Shown piece by piece: positions 24,800 through 32,973 of a stretch of 64,000 bases of DNA. The notes under the pieces were generated by a model. It was given only the letters and a program-made list of their open reading frames with translations, was not told the origin of the DNA and did no database searches. The stretch's first letter is position 1; every line of letters starts with the position of its first letter. The translations under genes were made by a program, and so were the position numbers. Origin of the DNA: Microbispora corallina (GTDB lineage Bacteria > Actinomycetota > Actinomycetes > Streptosporangiales > Streptosporangiaceae); contig NZ_BOOC01000006.1 of NCBI RefSeq assembly GCF_016863035.1, forward strand, positions 62,001-126,000, read 5' to 3'.

Positions 24800-27700
24800 T
24801 CAGGCGTGGAGGGCCTGGCGGGCCTCGTCCACCCAGCGGGGGACGCCGACCCGCTCCGCCACGGCCAGGGCCTTCTCGTAGTGCTCGTGGGCCGGCAGGC
24901 CCAGCCGTACGGCGAGGTCGCCGAGGGTGCGCGCGACCGGCCACAGGGCCACCACGCCGGTGCCCGCCCCGGCGATGCGGTCGCCGAACGGCACGAGCTT
25001 CTCGTAGGCCTCCCGCATCCGGTCCTCGTCGTCGAGCGTCATCCCGGCGAGGGCCCGCCAGATGAGGGCGAGCTCGTACAGGAAGTCGGTGCGGACCGGG
25101 TCCCGGACGACGGCCACGGCCCGGGCGTCCTTGAGGTGCCCGGCGGAGGCGAGCGCCACGGCGTAGGCGTCGAGCGTCCACTTGGCGCCGCGCTGGTGGG
25201 CCTCGCCGAGCGGGTCGACCATCTCCGCCGCCCGGCCGTCGACCAGGTGGAGGCAGAACGTCGCGATGAGCGGCAGGTCCTGGCGGCCCTCCAGCATGCC
25301 GGCCCGGGCCGTCAGGCGGGCGGCGTTGCGGTAGGCGCGCTCGGCCCCGGCGTAGTCACCTGTGATCATGAGGCGCTGACCGGCGTACCAGGCCCCCACG
25401 GCGGCGGGGGCCGGCAGGTCGTACTGCCGCCCGAGGCGCTCGGCCTGGGCCAGGTGCTCGTCGGCCTCGGCGAAGTCGCCCCGGGCCGCCGCGCACTCCA
25501 GCAGCACGAGGTGGGCGAGCGTCTGCACGGAGATCTGCCCCGACTCGGCCCCCACGCGCAGCAGCTCGCGGCCGATCGTCTCCCGCTCGTCGACCTGGGT
25601 CAGGGTGTACGACTGGCGCAGCCGCCCGCTGAGCGCCATGGCCAGCAGCGCCGGGTCGCCGCTGGACCGGGCGAGCTCCTCGGCCTCCAGCGACGCCTGG
25701 TAGCCGCGCTGCGTCGCCGACCCCTCCAGCTCCAGCGCGAGCGTCGCGAGCAGGCTCGCCCGCAGCGACTGCTCGCCCGCCGGCAGCTCCGACAGCGCCT
25801 TCTCGGTGACGTCGACGATCTCCCACGCCGTACGGGTGAAGTCGCGGGCGATGCCCTTGTGCGGCACGGCCAGCGCGGCCGCCACCCGGGCCGTGAGCTC
25901 CAGGTCGCCGAGCGGGAGGGCCACGTCCATCGCGTCGCGCCGATGGGACCGGGCGGCCGTCATGTCGCCGCCCAGCGCCAGCGCCCGGATCATCCGCAGC
26001 TGAAGCTCCAGCCGCTCGCGCACGAGCCCGCCGCCCGGATGGGCCCGGTCGAACGCGGCGATGGCCTTCTGCCAGAGCGAGGCCGCCTCGCGGTGAGCGA
26101 AGCGCCGCTCCGCCTGCTCCGCCGCGAGCCCGGCGTACCGGACGGCCTTCGCGGCGGTGTCCACGATCCCGGCCGCGTCGTAGTGGTGGGCGAGCGCGGC
26201 CACGTCGTTCGGGCTGCGCTGCTCGATCACCGACGCGACCGCCGCGTGCAGCCGGGAGCGGCGCAGGCGTGAGGCGTCGGAGTAGATCGTGTCGCGGACG
26301 AGGTCGTGGTCGAACCGCAGCAGGCCGGGCCCCGGCTCGGTCACCAGGCCGGCGAGCAGGGCCGCCTCGACCGCGTCGACCACGGCGTCCTCGTCGCCCG
26401 ACACGTCGACCAGCACGTCGACGTCCACGTCGCGGCCGATCACGGCGGCCTGGAGCAGCACCTGCTGGGCCCGCTCCGGCAGCCGGGAGATGCGCCGCCG
26501 CAGCACGTCGCGCACGCCCGAGGGCACCTCGGAGATGTCCGCCTCGGCCTCGAACAGCCGGGCCGTCTCCTTGACGAAGAACGGGTTGCCCCCGGCGCGC
26601 TCGACGATCGTGCTGACGACCTCGTCGTCCACGTCGCGCACGCAGGTGGCCCGGACCAGTTCGGCCACGGCGGCGTCGTCGAGCCCGTCGAGGCCGACGC
26701 GCACCGGGTCGTGCCGGGCCAGCGCGGCGAGCACGTCCTGCTGCTGGTCGTTCAGCTCGCCGTCGCGGCAGGTCACGACCAGCAGCACCCGGCTGGCCGC
26801 CACCAGGCTCGGCAGCGCCCGAAGGAGCGCGAGCGTCTGGTCGTCGGCCCAGTGCAGGTCCTCCAGGAGGATCAGCAGCGGGGCCTCCCGCGCGACCGCC
26901 GACAGGTAGCCGCCGACGGCCCGGTGCAGGCGGAAGCCGCCCGACGCCTCGTCGTCGCCGCTGTCGGGGGCGGCGTCGTCGAGCAGCGGCGCGAGCAGCG
27001 AGGCGTACTCCCCGGCGCCCCTGCGGGCGATCAGCGCCCGCAGCACCTCGACCCAGGCCCAGCCCGGGGGCGTCGTCGTGCTGTCGGGGCAGCCGCCGGT
27101 GGCGGCCACCCAGCCCTCGTCCTCCAGCCGCCCGGTCAGCTGTCGTACCAGCGTCGTCTTCCCGGCGCCGGGGTCGCCGCTGATCACGGCGACGGTGAAC
27201 CGGCCGGCCTGGGCGCGCGGCGCCGCGGCCGCCAGCGTGGTCAGCTCGGCGTCGCGGCCGACGAACGGCTCCGGTTGCAGCGGCGGAGCGTCCCCGGCCT
27301 CGACCGGTCGCGGCGGCCAGGTGGCGGTGATCTCCACCGGCCTGCGGGGCGCCGGGAGCACGAAGTCGAGCCCCGGGTCCTGGGAGAGGATGTCCGACTC
27401 CAGCTTCCGCAGCGCCGGGCCGGGGTCGATGCCCAGCTCGTCGTCGAGGATCGAGCGGGCCTTGCGCAGCGCGGCCAGCGCGTCGCCCTGCCGCCCGCAG
27501 CGGTACAGGCCGAGCGCGAGCAGCCGCCAGCCCTCCTCACGCAGGGTGTGCTCGGTGGTGAGCGCCTCCAGATCGGGGACGGTCTCGGCGTGCAGGCCCA
27601 TCCGAAGGCCCGCGTCGGCGTGCCGTTCCCTGGCGACCAGGCGCAGCTCGTTCAGCCGGGTCACCTCGGCCTCGGCCCAGGGCTGGTCGGCGAAGTCGGA

Positions 27701-28132
27701 GTACGGCGTGCCCCGCCACAGGCCGAGCGCCGCGTCGAGCCGCGCCCGGGCGGCCTGCGGGTTCTCCTCCAGCCGCTCCCCGGCGGAGCGGACCGTGCTC
27801 TCGAAGCGCAGCGCGTCGACCTGCTCGGGGGCGGCCCGCAGGGCGTAGCCGGAGGCGACGGTCACGAGCAGCCGGTTGGGGCCGCCGCGGGGGCGGTTGG
27901 GCTCCAGGACCCGGCGTAACCGTGAGATGTAGACCTGCAGGCCCGACTGGGCGCCCTTGGCGGCGTCGTCGTCCCACAGGTCGAACAGGAGGGTGTCCAC
28001 CGGGACGACCTGGCCGCGCGCCACGAGCAGGCGGGCCAGGACGGCGCGCTGCCGCAGGCCGCCGAGGTCGAGCTCGTCGGCCCCGTCGTGCGCCCCCACC
28101 GGGCCGAGCACCCGGAACGCGACCGCGCTCAT
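24800..28132 (-). CDS. BTAD-type regulator with ATPase and TPR domains (AfsR/SARP-like)
   Basis: A 1110-residue transcriptional regulator. Residues 1-95 are an OmpR-type winged helix (FRVLGPVGAHDGADELDLGG, QVYISRLRRVLEP), 100-245 the bacterial transcriptional activation domain, 300-600 an AAA/NB-ARC-like ATPase (Walker A GDPGAGKTTL, LLILLEDLHWADDQTLALL, RAGGNPFFVKET) and the rest a helical TPR-like region (residues 680-1110). Such large proteins switch on secondary-metabolite or morphological genes; the target is unknown and no biosynthetic cluster is next to it. The ATG at 28132 is preferred over 28147 because the HTH domain begins there. Confidence 0.88.
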   Translation of the reverse strand: MSAVAFRVLGPVGAHDGADELDLGGLRQRAVLARLLVARGQVVPVDTLLFDLWDDDAAKGAQSGLQVYISRLRRVLEPNRPRGGPNRLLVTVASGYALRAAPEQVDALRFESTVRSAGERLEENPQAARARLDAALGLWRGTPYSDFADQPWAEAEVTRLNELRLVARERHADAGLRMGLHAETVPDLEALTTEHTLREEGWRLLALGLYRCGRQGDALAALRKARSILDDELGIDPGPALRKLESDILSQDPGLDFVLPAPRRPVEITATWPPRPVEAGDAPPLQPEPFVGRDAELTTLAAAAPRAQAGRFTVAVISGDPGAGKTTLVRQLTGRLEDEGWVAATGGCPDSTTTPPGWAWVEVLRALIARRGAGEYASLLAPLLDDAAPDSGDDEASGGFRLHRAVGGYLSAVAREAPLLILLEDLHWADDQTLALLRALPSLVAASRVLLVVTCRDGELNDQQQDVLAALARHDPVRVGLDGLDDAAVAELVRATCVRDVDDEVVSTIVERAGGNPFFVKETARLFEAEADISEVPSGVRDVLRRRISRLPERAQQVLLQAAVIGRDVDVDVLVDVSGDEDAVVDAVEAALLAGLVTEPGPGLLRFDHDLVRDTIYSDASRLRRSRLHAAVASVIEQRSPNDVAALAHHYDAAGIVDTAAKAVRYAGLAAEQAERRFAHREAASLWQKAIAAFDRAHPGGGLVRERLELQLRMIRALALGGDMTAARSHRRDAMDVALPLGDLELTARVAAALAVPHKGIARDFTRTAWEIVDVTEKALSELPAGEQSLRASLLATLALELEGSATQRGYQASLEAEELARSSGDPALLAMALSGRLRQSYTLTQVDERETIGRELLRVGAESGQISVQTLAHLVLLECAAARGDFAEADEHLAQAERLGRQYDLPAPAAVGAWYAGQRLMITGDYAGAERAYRNAARLTARAGMLEGRQDLPLIATFCLHLVDGRAAEMVDPLGEAHQRGAKWTLDAYAVALASAGHLKDARAVAVVRDPVRTDFLYELALIWRALAGMTLDDEDRMREAYEKLVPFGDRIAGAGTGVVALWPVARTLGDLAVRLGLPAHEHYEKALAVAERVGVPRWVDEARQALHA

Positions 28133-28307
28133 CGGACGCTCATCCACTGCCGCGCGTCGTGCCCGCCGGCTGTCGCTTGCCGCTCCATGTCAGCCGCAAC
28201 GGTATGCGCGCCCGCGAAGCGGGCACAAGCTCTTTGGCAACCCCGACACCCTCACTCTCTCGCCCTGAGATCTTAGGTGGTGCCGGGCGATCCCCGCGTC
28301 GGGCCGA

Positions 28308-29426
28308 TCAGTGCTCCAGCGCGCGGCTGTCCTCCGCCGCGCGCGGCGCGCCGCCCGCGGACAGGGCGGCGCCGGCGCCCGGCCGGGCCTCGGCGGCGCG
28401 GGCGTCCCGGCGGCGCAGCAGCGCCCAGCCTCCGAGGGCCAGCCCTCCCCACGGGATCTCGATCGTGTACGTCCAGAACCCGAACAGGACGGCGGCCGCG
28501 GTCGCCCCGCCGGCCGGCTGGCCGAACGCCCCGATCAGCAGCGTGGCCACGCCGCCCTCCATGATCCCCGCGCCGCTCGGCGTGACGAGGGCCGTGGTGA
28601 GCACCCGGCTCAGCGCGAAGACGGCGACCGTCTCGGCGGGCCCGGGGTACGACCCGGTGGCGACCAGGCAGCACGCCATGATCAGGCACTGCAGGGCGAG
28701 GAACGCCACCATGCCCAGCGACAGGCCGGCCCAGCGGCGGTGGATGATCTCGGCGGTGTCCTCCCTGAGCCGCTCGATCGCGGCCGAGACGGCGTGCTCG
28801 GCCGGGCGGAACCGCCGGGGCGCGAGCCGTACGAGGCCGTCGAGGGCGCGGCCGAGCAGCGCGGCGGCGCGGTCCCAGTAGAGGGCGGCGGCGACGACGG
28901 CCACGAGCACGAGGATCGACACGGCGCCGGCCCAGCCGGCCTTCGCGACCGTGGGGTTGGTGGCCTTGCCCGCGACCAGCAGGCACAGGATGCCGACGGC
29001 GGGCAGGATGAACCGGAACAGCGAGTTCCATACGCCGGTGACCAGGGTGTAGACGACGATGGGCCGGTTGGCGAAGCCCCAGCCCCGGGTCATGCCGAAC
29101 GTCACGGCGACCCCGGCCGCGCCCCCGAACGGGAGCAGGTTGCTGACCGCGCTGCCCGCGGCGTTGAGCGTCAGCGCCTGCGGGTGCGTCAGGCCGGGCA
29201 GGGCGGAGGTCATCACGAACGTGTACGCCCACAGGCTGGCCAGCCACAGGACGGTCATCAGGGCGATGGTGTGCCAGCCGAGCCGGCCGAACTCGTGGCC
29301 GATCTCGTGCCAGCTCACGGTGGCCCCGGTCAGGCCGTGCACGATCTGCGGCAGGTAGACCACGAGGGCCACGGCCAGCCCCAGGGACACCGCCGACAGC
29401 GTCGCCTGCAGCCACTTTCTGTTCAC
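28308..29426 (-). CDS. flippase-like membrane protein (lysylphosphatidylglycerol synthase TM region, UPF0104)
   Basis: A 372-residue polytopic protein with about eight hydrophobic helices. Family marks are AAGSAVSNLLPFGGAAGVAV and VTPSGAGIMEGGVATLLIGA, the two conserved Gly-rich re-entrant regions. These proteins are thought to flip lipid-linked substrates, and in MprF they carry aminoacyl-lipids. There is no synthase domain here. The long C-terminal tail is Ala/Arg-rich and cytoplasmic. It is separated from PIG-L by 87 bases on the same strand and from a GT4 glycosyltransferase, suggesting a surface glycolipid locus. Confidence 0.82.
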   Translation of the reverse strand: MNRKWLQATLSAVSLGLAVALVVYLPQIVHGLTGATVSWHEIGHEFGRLGWHTIALMTVLWLASLWAYTFVMTSALPGLTHPQALTLNAAGSAVSNLLPFGGAAGVAVTFGMTRGWGFANRPIVVYTLVTGVWNSLFRFILPAVGILCLLVAGKATNPTVAKAGWAGAVSILVLVAVVAAALYWDRAAALLGRALDGLVRLAPRRFRPAEHAVSAAIERLREDTAEIIHRRWAGLSLGMVAFLALQCLIMACCLVATGSYPGPAETVAVFALSRVLTTALVTPSGAGIMEGGVATLLIGAFGQPAGGATAAAVLFGFWTYTIEIPWGGLALGGWALLRRRDARAAEARPGAGAALSAGGAPRAAEDSRALEH

Positions 29427-29513
29427 CCGAATTGCCCCCAGTCCCGTCCGCGTCGTTCCCAGTTTGCCGGGACACTACTGGCGCGGGCTCCTCCTCGCGG
29501 AGGATCACGACCC

Positions 29514-30347
29514 CTAGGGGTTGTCGAACGGATGCCGGAGGCGGACGCCCCGCGGCAGTCCCCTGCGTACGTACCACTCCGTGCCGAAGACGAACCGGTA
29601 CGCGAAGGAGGGGATCTTGAGCATCGCGCCGAGCGTGCGGTCGCCGTCGCCGCCGGTGGCCTGCGACGCGTGGGCGGCCATCGACGCCCGCTTGGCCCCG
29701 GCGTACCTCCGGACGTTCACCCGGTGGGTGATGGCCTCGCCGGGGGAGTAGGCCCGCTCGAAGCTGCGCACGTCGAGCGCCGGGTAGAAGCGGGCGGCGA
29801 GCCGGACGCCCTTCAGCAGGAGGTCCCGGTTGACGGTCGCCTCCAGGACGATCGGGGTGCCCGCGATCTCGGCCGCCCGGCCGCCGACGCGGTAGACCTG
29901 GACGTGGTCGGGGTGCCCGTACCCCCCGGCCGGGTCGTAGATCGTCAGCAGGTCGGCCGTCTCCTCCTTGAGGATCGCGGCCAGGCGCTGAGCCGCCTCC
30001 TCCAGGTCGGCGTCGATGAACGCGTCGTCGGGCCGGTCGCCGGCCACGCCGCCGTCGATGGCGAGCCCCGAGTCGCCGTACCCGAGCAGGACGACCCGGG
30101 CGCACCCGAGGGCCGCGGCCGAGCGGTGGAGCTCGCCCGTCCTGGCCTTCGCGAGCTCCTCGCCGTGCGGGAGGTCGGCCAGGCCGCGCTCCCCGGCGGT
30201 CGCCACCACCAGGACGACCCGGTGGCCCTCGGCGGCCAGCATCGCCATGGTCCCGGCCGTCAGCAGCGCCTCGTCGTCGGGATGGGCGTGGAAGAACACC
30301 GCCGTCCTCATCGCGCCCCACGGAACGTTGTCATCCTGCGTCACCAC
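29514..30347 (-). CDS. PIG-L family N-acetylglucosamine deacetylase (LmbE-like)
   Basis: A zinc-dependent deacetylase of about 277 residues. Metal motifs AHPDDE (residues ~22-27, within AVFFHAHPDDEALL) and GYGHPDH are present. Family members remove acetyl from N-acetylglucosaminyl compounds, as MshB does in mycothiol synthesis. I chose the GTG at 30347, 8 bases after GAGG; ATGs at 30371 and 30311 are alternatives and only change a few N-terminal residues. Its divergent neighbour is a GT4 glycosyltransferase, consistent with sugar transfer followed by deacetylation, but this is not the mycothiol operon itself. Confidence 0.83.
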   Translation of the reverse strand: MVTQDDNVPWGAMRTAVFFHAHPDDEALLTAGTMAMLAAEGHRVVLVVATAGERGLADLPHGEELAKARTGELHRSAAALGCARVVLLGYGDSGLAIDGGVAGDRPDDAFIDADLEEAAQRLAAILKEETADLLTIYDPAGGYGHPDHVQVYRVGGRAAEIAGTPIVLEATVNRDLLLKGVRLAARFYPALDVRSFERAYSPGEAITHRVNVRRYAGAKRASMAAHASQATGGDGDRTLGAMLKIPSFAYRFVFGTEWYVRRGLPRGVRLRHPFDNP

Positions 30348-30419
30348 CGTGTTGTCCTCACCTCCGGACATGATCCCACGTGGCCCGGCGCGGGCGTCGC
30401 CGACCTCCCCGCCGGCGGT

Positions 30420-30448
30420 TTGATGGGCGTCGCGCACTCTGTCAGGCT
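30420..30448 (+). promoter_or_regulatory. leaderless promoter of the GT4 gene
   Basis: TTGATG (30420-30425) and CAGGCT (30443-30448) are exactly 17 bases apart, and the start GTG follows the -10 box by 6 bases, so the transcript should begin at the start codon. No ribosome site is present. Confidence 0.55.
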
Positions 30449-30454
30449 GACCCG

Positions 30455-31555
30455 GTGAGGATTCTTCACGTCAGCGACTGCTACCTGCCCCGGCTCGGGG
30501 GGATCGAGGTGCAGGTCGCCGACCTCGTGCGGGCCCAGCGCGGGGCGGGCCACACGGTCGAGGTGGTGACGGCCACGCCGGGGGAGCCTCTGCCGGGCGT
30601 CCACCGGGTGGTGGCGAACCTCCCGTTCGACCTGCCCGTGCACCCGAGGGGGACGACTCACCTGGCCCGGCTGATGACGTCTCGCCGCCCCGACGTGGTC
30701 CACGTCCACACCGGCGCCGTCTCGCCGTTCGCGTGGATGGGGGTGCGGGCCGCCGTGCGGGCGGGGGTGCCGGTCGTGGCGACCGTGCACAGCATGTGGG
30801 ACCCGGTGACGCGCGGGGTCTACCGGGCGCTGCAGGCGGCGTTCGAGTGGCGGCGCTGGGGGCTGGTCCTCACGGCCGTCAGCGAGGCCGCCGCCCGCCC
30901 GATCCGCGCCGTCGCCGGGCCGCGGGTGCCGGTCCAGGTCGTCTCGAACGGCCTCGACGTGACCTCCTGGCGCCCGGCCGCGGGAACGGCGCCCGGCGAT
31001 AGCCCCGAGGCGGCCGTGCACGTGGTCGCGGTCGGCCGGCTCGCGCCGCGCAAGCAGCCGGTGCGGCTGCTCAAGCTGCTGGAGGCCGCGCGGCAGCGGG
31101 TGCCCGGCCCGATCGCGATGCGCGCCACGATCGTGGGCGACGGCCCTGCCCGGGGCCGCATGGAGCGCTACCTCAAGGCCCAGCGCATGGACTGGGTGTC
31201 GCTGCCGGGCCGCTACAGCAGGGATCAGATCAAGGAACTGCTCGCCTCGGCGGACGTGTTCGTGGCGCCGGCGCCGCGCGAGTCGTTCGGGCTGGCCGCC
31301 CTGGAGGCCCGGGCCGCCGGCGTGCCCGTCGTCGCGCGGGCGCAGAGCGGCGTCGCGGACTTCGTCAGGCCCGGCAAGGAGGGCCTGCTGGGCCGCACCT
31401 TCGACGAGCTGGTCGCGTCCGTGGCGCGGCTCGCCCGGGACGGCGACCTGCGCCGCTCCATCGCCGAGCACAACCGGGAGACCGAGCCCGTGAAGTGCTC
31501 GTGGCCCGCCGTCCTGGAGGGGTTCGCCCGCTGCTACGAGATGGCGCGGGGCTAG
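30455..31555 (+). CDS. glycosyltransferase family 4 (GT-B fold)
   Basis: A 366-residue retaining glycosyltransferase: N-terminal acceptor domain (ILHVSDCYLPRLGGIEVQVA, then VVHVHTGAVSPFAW) and C-terminal donor domain (VVAVGRLAPRKQPVRLLKLL, ADVFVAPAPRESFGLAALEA with the E-x7-E motif, GVPVVARAQSGVADFV). It resembles the MshA/PimB group that uses UDP- or GDP-sugars. The acceptor is unknown; the divergent PIG-L and the flippase-like gene suggest a glycolipid or inositol-type compound. Confidence 0.88.
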   Translation: MRILHVSDCYLPRLGGIEVQVADLVRAQRGAGHTVEVVTATPGEPLPGVHRVVANLPFDLPVHPRGTTHLARLMTSRRPDVVHVHTGAVSPFAWMGVRAAVRAGVPVVATVHSMWDPVTRGVYRALQAAFEWRRWGLVLTAVSEAAARPIRAVAGPRVPVQVVSNGLDVTSWRPAAGTAPGDSPEAAVHVVAVGRLAPRKQPVRLLKLLEAARQRVPGPIAMRATIVGDGPARGRMERYLKAQRMDWVSLPGRYSRDQIKELLASADVFVAPAPRESFGLAALEARAAGVPVVARAQSGVADFVRPGKEGLLGRTFDELVASVARLARDGDLRRSIAEHNRETEPVKCSWPAVLEGFARCYEMARG

Positions 31556-31604
31556 GTCCTGCCCGCGTGCGCGGAGGCGTCCGCGATGTGCCCCTGGCCG
31601 TCGA

Positions 31605-31620
31605 TTGAATGATCGTTTAA
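31605..31620. promoter_or_regulatory. TetR-type operator overlapping the promoter
   Basis: TTGAATGATCGTTTAA is a 16-base quasi-palindrome centred on GATC (12 of 16 positions symmetric, the others transitions). It runs into TAAAGT (31618-31623), a -10 element 7 bases before the GTG start, so binding by the TetR protein would block its own leaderless transcript. Confidence 0.55.
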
Positions 31621-31630
31621 AGTCCTGTAC

Positions 31631-32221
31631 GTGGCATCAGGACCCCGGACGTTCGTCGAGGAGGCCCGGCGCGCGCAGATCGTCGACTGCGCCATCGAGG
31701 CCTTGGCGACGCTCGGCTACCGGCAGGCGACGATGGCGAAGATCGCCAAACTGGCCGGGATCGCTCCTGGTCTGATCTCGTACCACTTCGGCGGCAAGGA
31801 CGAGCTGATCGAGGCGGTCGTCGCCCACGTGGTGAAGCTCGCCACCGATCTGATGGTGCCGCGCATCCTCGCGCAGACGACCGCCGCCGACGCCCTGCGC
31901 GTGTACTTCGAGACGAACCTCGAGTTCATGCGCCTGCACCGCGAACCCCTGCTGGCGCTCGTGGAGATCGTCGTCCACGACCGCGACGGCCCGTACGCCA
32001 AGCAACAGGAAACCGCGCTCACCGACATCGAGAAGGTGCTGGCCTGGGGACAGCACACCGGCGAGTTCCGGGATTTCCCCCTGCGGCCGATGGCGATCGC
32101 CATTCGCGGCGCCGTCGACGCCGTCCCCGGCCATCTGCTGAAGGACCCCGATTACGACCTCGGCGGCCTGGCCGCCGAACTGTCCACGATCTTTTCCCTC
32201 GCCACCCGGAGAGCGCCATGA
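31631..32221 (+). CDS. TetR family repressor
   Basis: A 196-residue regulator with an N-terminal HTH (RAQIVDCAIEALATLGYRQA, TMAKIAKLAGIAPGLISYHF, GGKDELIEAVV) and a helical ligand domain. It probably represses its own operon, which encodes the ABC exporter; the ABC ATPase start overlaps its stop (ATGA). The inducer is likely a substrate of the exporter. GTG start at 31631 with no ribosome site, matching the leaderless promoter. Confidence 0.9.
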   Translation: MASGPRTFVEEARRAQIVDCAIEALATLGYRQATMAKIAKLAGIAPGLISYHFGGKDELIEAVVAHVVKLATDLMVPRILAQTTAADALRVYFETNLEFMRLHREPLLALVEIVVHDRDGPYAKQQETALTDIEKVLAWGQHTGEFRDFPLRPMAIAIRGAVDAVPGHLLKDPDYDLGGLAAELSTIFSLATRRAP

Positions 32222-32973
32222 CCCCAGCGCTGGACATCAGCGGACTGACCAAGAGATTCGGCGACACCCTCGCCGTCGACGACATCCACCTCGGCGTCCC
32301 CCAGGGTTCCTTCTTCGGTCTCGTCGGCCAGAACGGCGCCGGCAAGACCACCACGCTGTCCATGGCCGTCGGCCTGCTGCGGCCCGACGGCGGCAGCGCG
32401 CGGATCTTCGGCGAGGACGTCTGGTCGGCCCCGGAGCGGGCCAAGGCCATGGTGGGGGTGCTGCCCGACGGGCTGGCCATGCCCGAGCGGCTGACCGGAC
32501 GAGAGGTGCTCACCTACCTGGGCCTGCTGCGCGGCCTCTCCAGGGACGTGGTGACCCGGCGGGCGGAGGAGCTGCTGTCCGTGCTGGAGTTGGACGGCGC
32601 GGACGGGACGCTGGTCATCGAGTACTCGACCGGCATGCGCAAGAAGATCGGGCTTGCCACCGCGCTGCTGCACGCCCCGCGGCTGCTGGTGCTCGACGAG
32701 CCGTTCGAGGCGGTGGACCCGGTGTCGGCCGCCACGATCAAGACGATCCTGCGCGGCTTCGTCGCGGGCGGCGGCTCGATCGTGCTGTCCAGCCACGTGA
32801 TGGCGCTGGTCGAGCAGTTGTGCGACCACGTGGCCGTGATCGACAAGGGCGCGGTGGCCGCCGCCGGCACGCTGGACGAGGTGCGGGGCGCGCGCTCGCT
32901 GGAGGACACCTTCGTCGAGCTCGTCGGCGACCAGGACACCGGGGTCAAGGAGCTGTCGTGGCTGTCGCACTGA
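32218..32973 (+). CDS. ABC transporter ATP-binding protein
   Basis: A 251-residue ATPase of the DrrA/export type. Walker A GQNGAGKTTTL, Q-loop region, signature YSTGMRKK (instead of LSGGQ, common in this branch), Walker B LLVLDEPFEAVDPVS and the switch His in IVLSSHVMALVEQL. It pairs with the membrane protein in the next gene, whose start overlaps its stop by 16 bases, to form an exporter of unknown substrate. Confidence 0.92.
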   Translation: MTPALDISGLTKRFGDTLAVDDIHLGVPQGSFFGLVGQNGAGKTTTLSMAVGLLRPDGGSARIFGEDVWSAPERAKAMVGVLPDGLAMPERLTGREVLTYLGLLRGLSRDVVTRRAEELLSVLELDGADGTLVIEYSTGMRKKIGLATALLHAPRLLVLDEPFEAVDPVSAATIKTILRGFVAGGGSIVLSSHVMALVEQLCDHVAVIDKGAVAAAGTLDEVRGARSLEDTFVELVGDQDTGVKELSWLSH

